From Pararheinheimera marina (GTDB lineage Bacteria; Pseudomonadota; Gammaproteobacteria; Enterobacterales; Alteromonadaceae): a DNA stretch of 64,000 bases. Within the stretch, counting starts at the first letter, position 1, and the number at the start of each line of letters is the position of its first letter. The DNA lies in the NCBI RefSeq assembly GCF_042654345.1, contig NZ_JBHSGB010000009.1:1-64000 (forward strand), given 5' to 3'. The translations under genes were made by a program, and so were the position numbers. The notes below the pieces were generated by a model. That model did not search any database and was not told the origin of the DNA. It saw only the letters and a list, made by a program, of their open reading frames with translations. Positions 39,775 to 48,059 of this stretch are shown here, in pieces.

Positions 39775-42029
39775 CAGAGCAAACGAAAAAGACCCCACGG
39801 ACCAAAAAAAAGCAGCCCGCCAAAACATCCGGTTTTGGTCGCTACCTGATGTGGCTCAGCATTAAACTTGGTCTGGTGGTGGGCCTGGCGCTGACTATCT
39901 ACCTGATTTATCTCGACAGCAAAATTACCCAGCTGTTTTCCAACCACCATTATGAAGTGCCAGCTCAGGTGTATGCCCGCAGTCTTGAACTGAAACCGGG
40001 TAAAAACTTCAGCCAGCAGCAGTTGCTTAAAGAGCTTGAGCTGCTGCGTTACCGCAAAGTCGACAAAATCACCGGTCCAGGACAATACCAGGCGCAAGGC
40101 AGCCAGGTGGTGGTGTACCGGCGCAGTGCTCAGTTTGCTGATGGTTTTGATGAGCAGGAAGTTTTTACCGTCAGTTTTGGGGCCGGCCGGGTGGCTTCTG
40201 TTTATGACCATCAATTGAAAAAGCAGGTGAATAAAGCCCGGCTGGAACCTCAGCTTATTCATCATCTGGTGTCACAACAGCAGGAAGACCGTGAACTGGT
40301 TGCCTTACAGGATGTACCTGAGAAGATCAGGGACGCCTTACTGACTGTTGAAGACCGTGATTTTTATCAGCACCACGGCGTATCGCTGTGGTCAGTGTTA
40401 CGCGCATTTTGGGTCAACCTGCAGGCCGGGCGAACAGTGCAGGGCGGCTCAACCCTAACCCAGCAGCTGGCAAAAAACATGTATCTGACGGAAGATAAAA
40501 AACTTATTCGTAAGGTCAACGAAGCGCTGATAGCGCTAATTCTCGATTACCGCTACAGCAAAGATGAAATTCTCGAAGCCTACCTGAATGAAATTTTTAT
40601 CGGTCAGTTTCACAACAACGCCGTGCATGGTTTTGGCCTCGGCAGTAAGTTCTATTTTGGTAAGCCGCTGAATGAATTAAGACCGGCTGAATATGCCTTG
40701 TTGATTGCGATGGTAAAAGGTCCGTCTTATTACGACCCGAGACGTTTTGGCGCGAGGGCAAAAAGCCGGCGTGACCTGGTATTAAAAGTGCTGCGTGATG
40801 AGCAAATGCTAAGTGGCGCTGAATACCAGGCAGCCGTGGAGCAGCCTTTAGCTGTGATCCCAATGGGGCAGCATTTAAAAGCCAAAGCGCCGGCTTATCT
40901 CGACGCGGTCAAACGTGAGCTGAAACACATTATTCCAGATCAGGACACCCTGCAGTCCGGTTTGAAAATTTACACCTATATGGACCCACAGGCTCAGCAG
41001 GCGGCAGAAGAAGCGGTGCGGCAACGTCTGGCCAAACTGCAGGACAAACTGGAAGCCGCCATGGTGGTGACGGACTATCAGGCGGGTGCTTACAAAGCCA
41101 TTGTGGGTGGCAGAGACGTGCATTTTGCAGGTTACAACAGAGCGCTGGATGCGAGGCGCCAAATTGGCAGTATCGTGAAGCCGGTGTTGTACCTGCAGGC
41201 GTTAAGCCGGCCAGCCCAGTTCAGTCTGGCGACTGTGCTGGACGACAGCCCTATTTCTTTGCGTACCAGCCAGGGCCCTTGGGCGCCGAAAAACTTCGAT
41301 AAGAAATTCAGAGGCAACGTCACCCTGCTGCAATCCTTGTCCGAATCACTAAACGTTCCGACAGTCCGGTTAGGGCTGATGCTGGGCTTACCGGCTTTGA
41401 AAACTGGTTTGCAGCAGCTGGGGCTGGAGCGGGACGTCAAGCTGCAGCCGTCGGCGTTCCTTGGGGCTGTTGAATTGACGCCGGCCGAAGTTGCGCAGAT
41501 GTATCAGACTATCGCCAATAAAGGAAAGTACCAGCAATTAGCGGCCATTGAAGCTATTACCGGACCGCAAAGCCAGGCGGTTTATCAGCGCAGAAACATT
41601 GTGCAACAAAGAGTTACAGAAGAAGCAGACTATCTGCTGCAGTATGCTATGCAGCAGGCAACCCGCAGTGGTACCAGTAAATCGTTGACAAGCCAGTTTC
41701 CAGGAATTCGTTTTGCCGGTAAGACCGGGACGTCCAGTGATCACCGCGACAGCTGGTTTACCGGCTTTGATCATGAAACGTCCATCACCATTTGGTTGGG
41801 CCGTGATGACAACAAGGCGATTGGACTGACGGGTGGGTCTGGCGCTTTGACGCTTTTTGCGCAGTATTTCCGGTTAACACCACCGAATTCATTGTTCAGG
41901 GCTGTGCCTGTGGATATAACATTAGGGCGTTTTTCTGCTTTTTCTGGTTTAGAAGTCGAAGACTACTGTGATAATGCATTGATTTTGCCTAAGATTATAA
42001 CCCAGCTGCCATTGTCAGATTGCGACTGA
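39771..42029 (+). CDS. mrcB: Penicillin-binding protein 1B
   Basis: PBP1B polymerises and cross-links peptidoglycan at the inner membrane. The 752-residue protein has a Lys-rich cytoplasmic tail, one membrane helix (about 24-46), a UB2H domain, then the GT51 glycosyltransferase (EDRDFYQHHGVSLWSV, GGSTLTQQLAKNMYL). The transpeptidase motifs are SIVK, SLN and KTG (AGKTGTSSD). It begins inside the hrpB stop region. The first CadC-like regulator gene starts only 13 bases after it. Confidence 0.95.
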   Translation: MTEQTKKTPRTKKKQPAKTSGFGRYLMWLSIKLGLVVGLALTIYLIYLDSKITQLFSNHHYEVPAQVYARSLELKPGKNFSQQQLLKELELLRYRKVDKITGPGQYQAQGSQVVVYRRSAQFADGFDEQEVFTVSFGAGRVASVYDHQLKKQVNKARLEPQLIHHLVSQQQEDRELVALQDVPEKIRDALLTVEDRDFYQHHGVSLWSVLRAFWVNLQAGRTVQGGSTLTQQLAKNMYLTEDKKLIRKVNEALIALILDYRYSKDEILEAYLNEIFIGQFHNNAVHGFGLGSKFYFGKPLNELRPAEYALLIAMVKGPSYYDPRRFGARAKSRRDLVLKVLRDEQMLSGAEYQAAVEQPLAVIPMGQHLKAKAPAYLDAVKRELKHIIPDQDTLQSGLKIYTYMDPQAQQAAEEAVRQRLAKLQDKLEAAMVVTDYQAGAYKAIVGGRDVHFAGYNRALDARRQIGSIVKPVLYLQALSRPAQFSLATVLDDSPISLRTSQGPWAPKNFDKKFRGNVTLLQSLSESLNVPTVRLGLMLGLPALKTGLQQLGLERDVKLQPSAFLGAVELTPAEVAQMYQTIANKGKYQQLAAIEAITGPQSQAVYQRRNIVQQRVTEEADYLLQYAMQQATRSGTSKSLTSQFPGIRFAGKTGTSSDHRDSWFTGFDHETSITIWLGRDDNKAIGLTGGSGALTLFAQYFRLTPPNSLFRAVPVDITLGRFSAFSGLEVEDYCDNALILPKIITQLPLSDCD

Positions 42030-42042
42030 ACACGGAGAGAAA

Positions 42043-44163
42043 TTGAACAGACCTTTGGCCCAATTAAAAGTTGGGGATTGGTGGTATTTACCCCACCTCG
42101 ACAAACTGGTGAAGCTGGACGAACAGGCAAAGGTTCAGCAGAAACTGGAACTGGATAATTTGTGCCAAAGCGTACTGAATTACTTTTTGTTGCATCCGGG
42201 CCGTCTGATCAGCAAAGAAGAGCTGCTCAAAGAAGTCTGGCACCTGAGTTCTGTGACAGATGGTCGTATTGCCCGTGTCATCAGTATTCTTCGTGATGTG
42301 CTCTCCGACGATGTGAAAGCTCCCACCTATATTGAAACCATTAATAAACGCGGTTATCGCTTTATTGCTGCCGTTGAAGTCGTTGAAATAGCAGCACCAG
42401 CCGCCGCAGAACCTGAACCCGTAAACAAGCCCAAGCCCTGGTTCTGGGTTGCTGCGCTGTTGTTGGTACTGCTGGCTGGTGTCGCTGGCTGGCTATACTG
42501 GCAACAGCCAGAAGAAGAACCCGAAAACAAAGTGTTGTTCGGCCACTGGGCGCCGGTTTCCTCGATGGATGGTTTCGAGTACTACCCAAGTTTATCCAAA
42601 GATGGCCGCTATCTGGTGTACAGCTTTGCCAAAGCTGGCCAGCTGAAAAATACGTTGATGCTGCAAGATTTAACTACGCAACAAAAATACATCTTAGTAG
42701 ACAATGGCAGAGACAATTATGGAGCAAGCTTTTCTCCTGATGGTCAACGAATCGCATATCAATCGCTAATATTCAGACAAGATTGCGAAATACGCTTATT
42801 GACCCTCAATAACAGTAATCCACGAGAGATATTACATGATGAAAAGCTGACTGATTGTGGCAAAAACAGTGTGTCCGCTCGAATTAGCTGGGCTCCGGAT
42901 GGAAATTCTTTGCTCTATTCAAGTTCAGTATCGGAAGAAGCCAGAATGGCTTTATCCAGTTACGATTTCCAGACTAAGAATGTGCGGCAGTTGCTGCTGC
43001 CTTCTCCGTTAGGGTTTGGTGATTTTGTTGCGCGGTATTCTCATCAAGGGGATAAAATTGCATTTTTAAGAGATATTGCAGGCGAAGCTGTTCAGTTATG
43101 GTTGATGGATCTTAGGAACCAAGAAACAGCAAAGGTATTGCAGCTAGAAAACGCATACCCAGGAGATTTGGTCTGGTCCAAAGATGACAAAATCATCTTC
43201 TTTCCTTCATTTGCAAACAGTATTGAAAAAGTCAATTTATCGACTCCAGTCCAAGAAACTGCAGTTGTTACAGACAACAGAGTTTATGAGCTTTTGCTAA
43301 CACCGGATAATAATTTTATTGGTAGTATTGGCCGATTTGGGGCTTATCACGTTAAGAAGTACAACAATAAAGTTTTGAATCCTGACAACACGAATGAGTT
43401 CGTTTTTAAATCAAGTCGCGATGAGACTTCCGTTGATATCAACCCTGACGCTGCTAAACCAATTGCGTTGGTGTCTAAGCGCACGGGATTAGCACAAATT
43501 TGGTTGTTGTCCGAGGACGGCGAACAAAAGATGATTAGCAATTTTGATAAGCAGGTCACTATCTCTGAACTCAAGTTTTCTCATTCCGGTCGTTATCTAT
43601 TAGCACTTGTCGATCAGAATCTATGGCTATTTACTGAGAATGGAGGTAGGCGAGTTTTGGCGGATAGCAATGCCCCAACAAAAAATATCAGTGCGGCTCC
43701 CTTCTCTGATTCATTTTTCTACGCAACGAACAAGCTAGGGCGCTGGCAGGTCATGAAATATGATCCATCAGAAGACAGTGCGGATATCGTTTCTGCTGGC
43801 GATGACTTATATGAATACAGTCAGAATGGAAGTTATTTGTTAACTAGAGATGCGGAAACTCGAAAATACAGTTTATTCCATCTAACCAAAAAAGTTGATT
43901 TACCTGCTCAAATTCTCGACAGAATGGTTTTTGACCCACAAATAAAAGTTACTGAGCGAGGAATTTATTTTAGTGGTGTGGACGACAAAAATAGCAACAA
44001 TGTGCTGTTTTTTTCCTTCGAGGATCAAAAAATAGAAGCAACAGGAGAAGGCTCTGAGTTGTATACAAGCCGCTTTAGCCTTAGCCCAGACGAACGTTTT
44101 ATTTACCTTGTTGTAGGTGATACAAGAGATATCGATATCGCTCAACTTAACATTACACAATAA
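42043..44163 (+). CDS. CadC/ToxR-type membrane-anchored regulator 1, PD40 sensor
   Basis: A 706-residue protein has a cytoplasmic OmpR-type winged helix (about 8-112; LISKEELLKEVW, then YIETINKRGYRF), a membrane helix at 133-153 and a periplasmic PD40/TolB-like beta-propeller with repeats such as FSPDGQRIAY. C248 and C272 could form a disulfide, as in CadC. It should bind DNA directly in response to a periplasmic cue. The start is TTG 42043, after GGAGAG. GC content falls from about 55% to below 40% from about residue 200 onward. It lies 13 bases after mrcB and 93 bases before the exported peptide gene. Confidence 0.85.
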   Translation: MNRPLAQLKVGDWWYLPHLDKLVKLDEQAKVQQKLELDNLCQSVLNYFLLHPGRLISKEELLKEVWHLSSVTDGRIARVISILRDVLSDDVKAPTYIETINKRGYRFIAAVEVVEIAAPAAAEPEPVNKPKPWFWVAALLLVLLAGVAGWLYWQQPEEEPENKVLFGHWAPVSSMDGFEYYPSLSKDGRYLVYSFAKAGQLKNTLMLQDLTTQQKYILVDNGRDNYGASFSPDGQRIAYQSLIFRQDCEIRLLTLNNSNPREILHDEKLTDCGKNSVSARISWAPDGNSLLYSSSVSEEARMALSSYDFQTKNVRQLLLPSPLGFGDFVARYSHQGDKIAFLRDIAGEAVQLWLMDLRNQETAKVLQLENAYPGDLVWSKDDKIIFFPSFANSIEKVNLSTPVQETAVVTDNRVYELLLTPDNNFIGSIGRFGAYHVKKYNNKVLNPDNTNEFVFKSSRDETSVDINPDAAKPIALVSKRTGLAQIWLLSEDGEQKMISNFDKQVTISELKFSHSGRYLLALVDQNLWLFTENGGRRVLADSNAPTKNISAAPFSDSFFYATNKLGRWQVMKYDPSEDSADIVSAGDDLYEYSQNGSYLLTRDAETRKYSLFHLTKKVDLPAQILDRMVFDPQIKVTERGIYFSGVDDKNSNNVLFFSFEDQKIEATGEGSELYTSRFSLSPDERFIYLVVGDTRDIDIAQLNITQ

Positions 44164-44256
44164 ATAAATTAGAAAATTATATGTAATTCATCAGCTCAAT
44201 GCTGGAGTAATCGAACAAAGTAAGCGGAGTTCAATCCACTACTTGAGGTCAATTCG

Positions 44257-44538
44257 ATGAAAAGCTTAGTAAAATTAGTAGCTGCTACCTTATTTGTGTT
44301 GTCGACTGTTGATGGTTATTCTTTTGTTAATATTAGTCTTGGGCTAGATCAACAAGCTCAAAAACAATTTCTAGCCAATACTTGTCCGACCTATCCTTTC
44401 TGTAAACAAGAGTTTCAAACTGAACAAACTCCGTCAGCGCCATTTGAACGGATTAACTCAGTTAATATGCCTCTTATTGCTAATACATGTCCGACTTATC
44501 CAATGTGCAAACAAGAGTTTGAATCAGAACTTGCCTAA
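44257..44538 (+). CDS. Exported small peptide with duplicated CPTYPxC repeat
   Basis: The 93-residue product has a signal peptide (MKSLVKLVAATLFVLSTVDG). Two copies of a 14-residue motif follow: ANTCPTYPFCKQEF (40-53) and ANTCPTYPMCKQEF (75-88), spaced 35 residues apart. Each has a C-x5-C pair; there are no other cysteines. The two DNA copies (44374-44415 and 44479-44520) differ at 7 of 42 bases, nearly all silent, so the protein motif looks selected. GAGG precedes the ATG. It is flanked by two CadC-type regulators and shares the low GC of the first one's sensor domain. I know no family. A signal, redox or metal-binding role is a guess. Confidence 0.7.
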   Translation: MKSLVKLVAATLFVLSTVDGYSFVNISLGLDQQAQKQFLANTCPTYPFCKQEFQTEQTPSAPFERINSVNMPLIANTCPTYPMCKQEFESELA

Positions 44539-44612
44539 AGAACTGGATAGATTGATTTGGATAAGTTTCTCGTATCATTTCTATAGAGTCTCAACATTGC
44601 TGCTGAATTCGT

Positions 44613-44654
44613 TATAATCCGCCTGGGCATATGCAACAGGCGGGTTAATTTTTT
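44613..44654 (+). promoter_or_regulatory. TATAAT box and terminator-like hairpin before regulator 2
   Basis: A perfect TATAAT (44613-44618) is followed at once by an inverted repeat CCGCCTG/CAGGCGG (44619-44625 and 44637-44643) and a T-run, TTAATTTTTT, ending at the ATG at 44655. It may be an attenuator, a 5' hairpin hiding the ribosome-binding site, or the terminator of the peptide gene. No good -35 box is visible. Confidence 0.45.
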
Positions 44655-46733
44655 ATGCAGGAAACAGCAGAGTACCTGAGCTTTGGGCAGTGGCGGTATC
44701 TGCGTTCTGTCGGAAAACTGCAGCATTTTGACGCGCAGGAAAGCCTGACGCTGGAACCCCGCCTGCATAAATTACTGAATTACTTTATTGACCACTCCGA
44801 ATTGGTGTTAAGCCGCGATACCTTACTCGCCGACGTTTGGGGCGAGGGTGCCGGATCAGATGAAGCCTTAACCCGCGCTATAGCGGCCCTTCGAAAAATA
44901 CTGCAAGACAGCCGCACTCAACCGACCTATATCGCCACCCTGTCGAAAAAAGGCTATTGCTGGATGGCTGCGGTTAAAGTTGAACAGGCGCCGGAAGCTC
45001 CGGCGATACCAGCTGGCGAATTGCAACCTGTTGCGGTTGAACCCGTTGAGCAAGACCAGCCGTCTTTGCTGCATTGGCAATGGCAGCGCAGGTTACGGTT
45101 GAAAAAGGCCCGCCATATCTGGGTCAGCAGTCTGGTACTTCTTCTGTTTAGCCTTGGCTTTGTGTTTCTGTTTAATCAGATGAATCAGAAAGCCAGCTTA
45201 CCGCGCTACTTGCATATGACACCTCTAAGTGCCCAGGATGGCACTGAGCGGATGCCACTATTGGATAACCTGCAATCCATTCTGTTATACCAGCATAGTC
45301 AGGCCGAAGATGAGAAGAGTTGGCGTTGGGCGGTACAGCAACTCAATTCCATGCAAGTGCGACATGACAGCGTGGCCTACCAGCAATTGTCTGAGGCCAA
45401 TTGGCTGAACGCGCAAGAGATTGTTTTTCGAGCTGTGCAGCAGGGTAAGTGCGCTTTCTGGCGGCAACAAGTTCAACCAGTGTTTGGCTCCGCAAGCACC
45501 TTATTCAGCTGCCACTATTTTGTTGAGAAAGGTCAGGTCCGGATGGCGGATGCTTTGTTATGGCTGGATAAAGAACCAGAAACTGGCCAGATGCAACTCT
45601 GGCAATGGAAAGACCACCGCCAGCAGCTGCTGCTTGGCTTTCCGGCTGACTGGCGTGATATCAGTCATTTATTGTATCGGTTGAATAAAGCCTACATGCT
45701 GGTGCAACTTGGTTATAGCCAGTCGATGTTAATTGAACTCGATTTAGGATCACTGATCTGGCGTGAACTGAAACACTTTGATTTTCGCGCCGATCAGTTG
45801 GCTTGGTGGGATGAGCAGGAGCTGCTGATAAACCATGGCCCTGACCGTTTTGCGGCCTTGTCGCTGCGTACCGGCAATGAGCGGGTCTTTGGTGAACTGA
45901 CCACCAATCTGGCCGATGTCAGCAGGGTGGGAGACTCGTTGCTGGCTGTCAGCCCAAAAGAGTCGGTGACAGATTTACTGCAGTTGCAGTGGGCGGAGCG
46001 GGCGCAACCTGAAGTCCACAGTTTCGCGCCAAGTAACAGAGTCGAAACGCTGATGTTGCGCCGGCCTGGTCAGTATTATTTTATGTCCGAGCGTTCTGGT
46101 TTACCTCAACTTTGGTTGTTGGATAACGGCGTGCTGCGGCAGCTAACGTCTTTTACCAGCAAGGTAAGGGTAGAGCAGTTATTGTGGTGGCAACAGCAAC
46201 TGTGGCTGGTGATCGAGCAGCGGCTGTGGAGCTGGGACGAAAAGACCGGACAATTAACGCCACTGTTCGGCGCCCGTGTTGGCGCTGAGCACTTTACTAT
46301 CTGTGATGACAAACTGTATTGGACTGAGCGTGACGCTGTCGGTTGGGCCTTGTTCCAATGGCAAGACAATCAGGCCACAAAATTGCTGGACAACACCGTC
46401 AATGTGCTGTGTGGGCCGCAACAAAATTTAGTGCTGCAGTCTTACCATCACACACAGTTGCAGCTGTTGCAGCAAGGCAAGTTACGGGATTTGGGGCTGG
46501 AACTGGACTGGCGTCGCGTGGACCGTACCCAGATGGTCAGTGATGAACAATCACTATTTTGGCTGACAGAGCAAGCGACGGTACTGAATCGTTTTGACTG
46601 GCAAAGCAAACAGACGCAAACATGGCGTTTGCCTCAGCCGTTGCAGGCCTTGTATCTGTCAGAAGGGGAACTCTTTGCAGAGCAAGCCAGAACCACAGAT
46701 GTTGATGTGGTCTGGCTGCATCCAGAGCTGTAA
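44655..46733 (+). CDS. CadC/ToxR-type membrane-anchored regulator 2
   Basis: This 692-residue protein is a paralogue of the regulator at 42043. It has an N-terminal winged helix (about 6-106; LVLSRDTLLADVWGEG, then YIATLSKKGYCW), a membrane helix at about 155-174 and a large periplasmic domain with propeller-like repeats (for example LLRRPGQYYFMSERSGLPQLWLL-type blades). A cysteine pair, C266 and C286, lies where regulator 1 has C248/C272. Base composition is normal for the window, unlike regulator 1's sensor half. The ATG is immediately after a T-run and hairpin with only a weak ribosome-binding site. Target genes are unknown; the peptide gene is the obvious candidate. Confidence 0.85.
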   Translation: MQETAEYLSFGQWRYLRSVGKLQHFDAQESLTLEPRLHKLLNYFIDHSELVLSRDTLLADVWGEGAGSDEALTRAIAALRKILQDSRTQPTYIATLSKKGYCWMAAVKVEQAPEAPAIPAGELQPVAVEPVEQDQPSLLHWQWQRRLRLKKARHIWVSSLVLLLFSLGFVFLFNQMNQKASLPRYLHMTPLSAQDGTERMPLLDNLQSILLYQHSQAEDEKSWRWAVQQLNSMQVRHDSVAYQQLSEANWLNAQEIVFRAVQQGKCAFWRQQVQPVFGSASTLFSCHYFVEKGQVRMADALLWLDKEPETGQMQLWQWKDHRQQLLLGFPADWRDISHLLYRLNKAYMLVQLGYSQSMLIELDLGSLIWRELKHFDFRADQLAWWDEQELLINHGPDRFAALSLRTGNERVFGELTTNLADVSRVGDSLLAVSPKESVTDLLQLQWAERAQPEVHSFAPSNRVETLMLRRPGQYYFMSERSGLPQLWLLDNGVLRQLTSFTSKVRVEQLLWWQQQLWLVIEQRLWSWDEKTGQLTPLFGARVGAEHFTICDDKLYWTERDAVGWALFQWQDNQATKLLDNTVNVLCGPQQNLVLQSYHHTQLQLLQQGKLRDLGLELDWRRVDRTQMVSDEQSLFWLTEQATVLNRFDWQSKQTQTWRLPQPLQALYLSEGELFAEQARTTDVDVVWLHPEL

Positions 46734-46742
46734 AAGCTCTGG
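46722..46742. terminator. Hairpin between regulator 2 and hemL
   Basis: A perfect 8-bp stem, CCAGAGCT/AGCTCTGG, encloses GTAAA and includes the regulator's stop codon. It lies between convergent genes. There is no T-run, so it may stabilise transcript ends more than terminate. Confidence 0.4.
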
Positions 46743-46751
46743 CAATGGGCA

Positions 46752-48032
46752 TCAGAGGGCTTTAAAGCTTTGCTCTGCGGCGTCTATGGTCTGAGCCAGG
46801 TCCGCATCACTGTGGGCCAGTGATAAGAAGCCAGCTTCATAAGCCGAAGGTGCCAGATACACGCCTTTGTTCAGCATCAGATGGAAAAAGCGTTTAAAGG
46901 CATCAATGTCACAACGGGTGGCCTGATGGTAATTAGTCACCTGGGTTTCTGCGGTAAAGAACAGACCAAACATGCCACCTACCTGCGCTGTCGCCAAAGG
47001 GATACCTGTTTTATCCGCGGCTTGTTTAATGCCGCTGATCAGCTGGGTAGTTTTCGCCGCCAGTGTTTCATAAATACCCGCTTTACGGATCTGGGTCAGG
47101 GCAGCCAGCCCTGCCGCCATGGCGATTGGGTTACCAGATAAAGTACCAGCCTGGTAGACACCGCCCAAAGGCGCGATGTGCTGCATAATGTCGCGGCGGC
47201 CACCAAAGGCGCCTACTGGCATACCGCCACCGATAATTTTGCCCAAAGTAGTCAGGTCAGGCTTGATGCCGTAATAGGCTTGAGCACCACCTAACGCGAC
47301 CCGGAAGCCTGTCATCACTTCATCGAAAATCAGCACAGTGCCGTGCTGGTCACACAACCGGCGTAAGGCTTCCAAAAAGCCAGGAACAGGCGCAATACAG
47401 TTCATATTGCCTGCAACGGGTTCCACAATGACACAGGCCAGGTCAGCGCCATGCTCAGCAAACATCTGTTCCAGCTGCGCGATATTGTTAAATTCTGCGG
47501 TTAAGGTGTATTTGGCGAAATCGGCGGGTACACCCGGGCTGTTTGGTACGCCCAGTGTCAGAGCGCCTGAGCCTGCTTTGACCAGCAATGAATCGGCATG
47601 ACCATGGTAGCAGCCTTCAAATTTCAGAATGCTGTTGCGGCCGGTAAAACCACGGGCCAGACGAATCGCACTCATGGTTGCTTCGGTACCTGAGCTCACC
47701 ATACGCACCATTTCCATGCTGGGCACCAGCTCGGAGACGGTCTCCGCCATGGTAATTTCCGCCGGGCAGGGGGCACCAAAGCTCAAACCTTTTTCAGCTG
47801 CTTTGATCACCGCCTCGCGAATGGCCGGGTGGTTATGGCCCAGAAGCATCGGGCCCCAAGAGCCAACGTAATCAATGTATTTGTTGCCATCGACGTCAAA
47901 CAGGTAAGCGCCATCGGCTCGGTCTATAAACACTGGCGTGCCACCGACACTTTTGAATGCTCGTACTGGTGAGTTCACACCACCAGGAATAGTTAACTGC
48001 GCTTGTTGAAACAATTGTTCGGAGCGGGACAT
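46752..48032 (-). CDS. hemL: Glutamate-1-semialdehyde 2,1-aminomutase
   Basis: HemL makes 5-aminolevulinate for tetrapyrrole synthesis by the C5 route. The 426-residue PLP enzyme shows GGVNSPVRAFKSVGG at its N-terminus, VSSGTEATMSAIRLARG, the cofactor aspartate in IFDEVMTGFRV, and the Schiff-base lysine in LGKIIGGGMPVGAFGG. AAAGGAAA precedes the ATG. It follows pyrB by 27 bases on the same strand, and hemJ, another haem gene, lies just beyond pyrB. Confidence 0.96.
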   Translation of the reverse strand: MSRSEQLFQQAQLTIPGGVNSPVRAFKSVGGTPVFIDRADGAYLFDVDGNKYIDYVGSWGPMLLGHNHPAIREAVIKAAEKGLSFGAPCPAEITMAETVSELVPSMEMVRMVSSGTEATMSAIRLARGFTGRNSILKFEGCYHGHADSLLVKAGSGALTLGVPNSPGVPADFAKYTLTAEFNNIAQLEQMFAEHGADLACVIVEPVAGNMNCIAPVPGFLEALRRLCDQHGTVLIFDEVMTGFRVALGGAQAYYGIKPDLTTLGKIIGGGMPVGAFGGRRDIMQHIAPLGGVYQAGTLSGNPIAMAAGLAALTQIRKAGIYETLAAKTTQLISGIKQAADKTGIPLATAQVGGMFGLFFTAETQVTNYHQATRCDIDAFKRFFHLMLNKGVYLAPSAYEAGFLSLAHSDADLAQTIDAAEQSFKAL

Positions 48033-48059
48033 AAAATTTCCTTTAAAAAAAACGGGCGC

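Noticed and set aside
42043..46733. Genomic island or prophage explanation for the low-GC stretch
   Set aside because: No integrase, transposase, tRNA target or flanking direct repeat is visible, and the break occurs within a reading frame.
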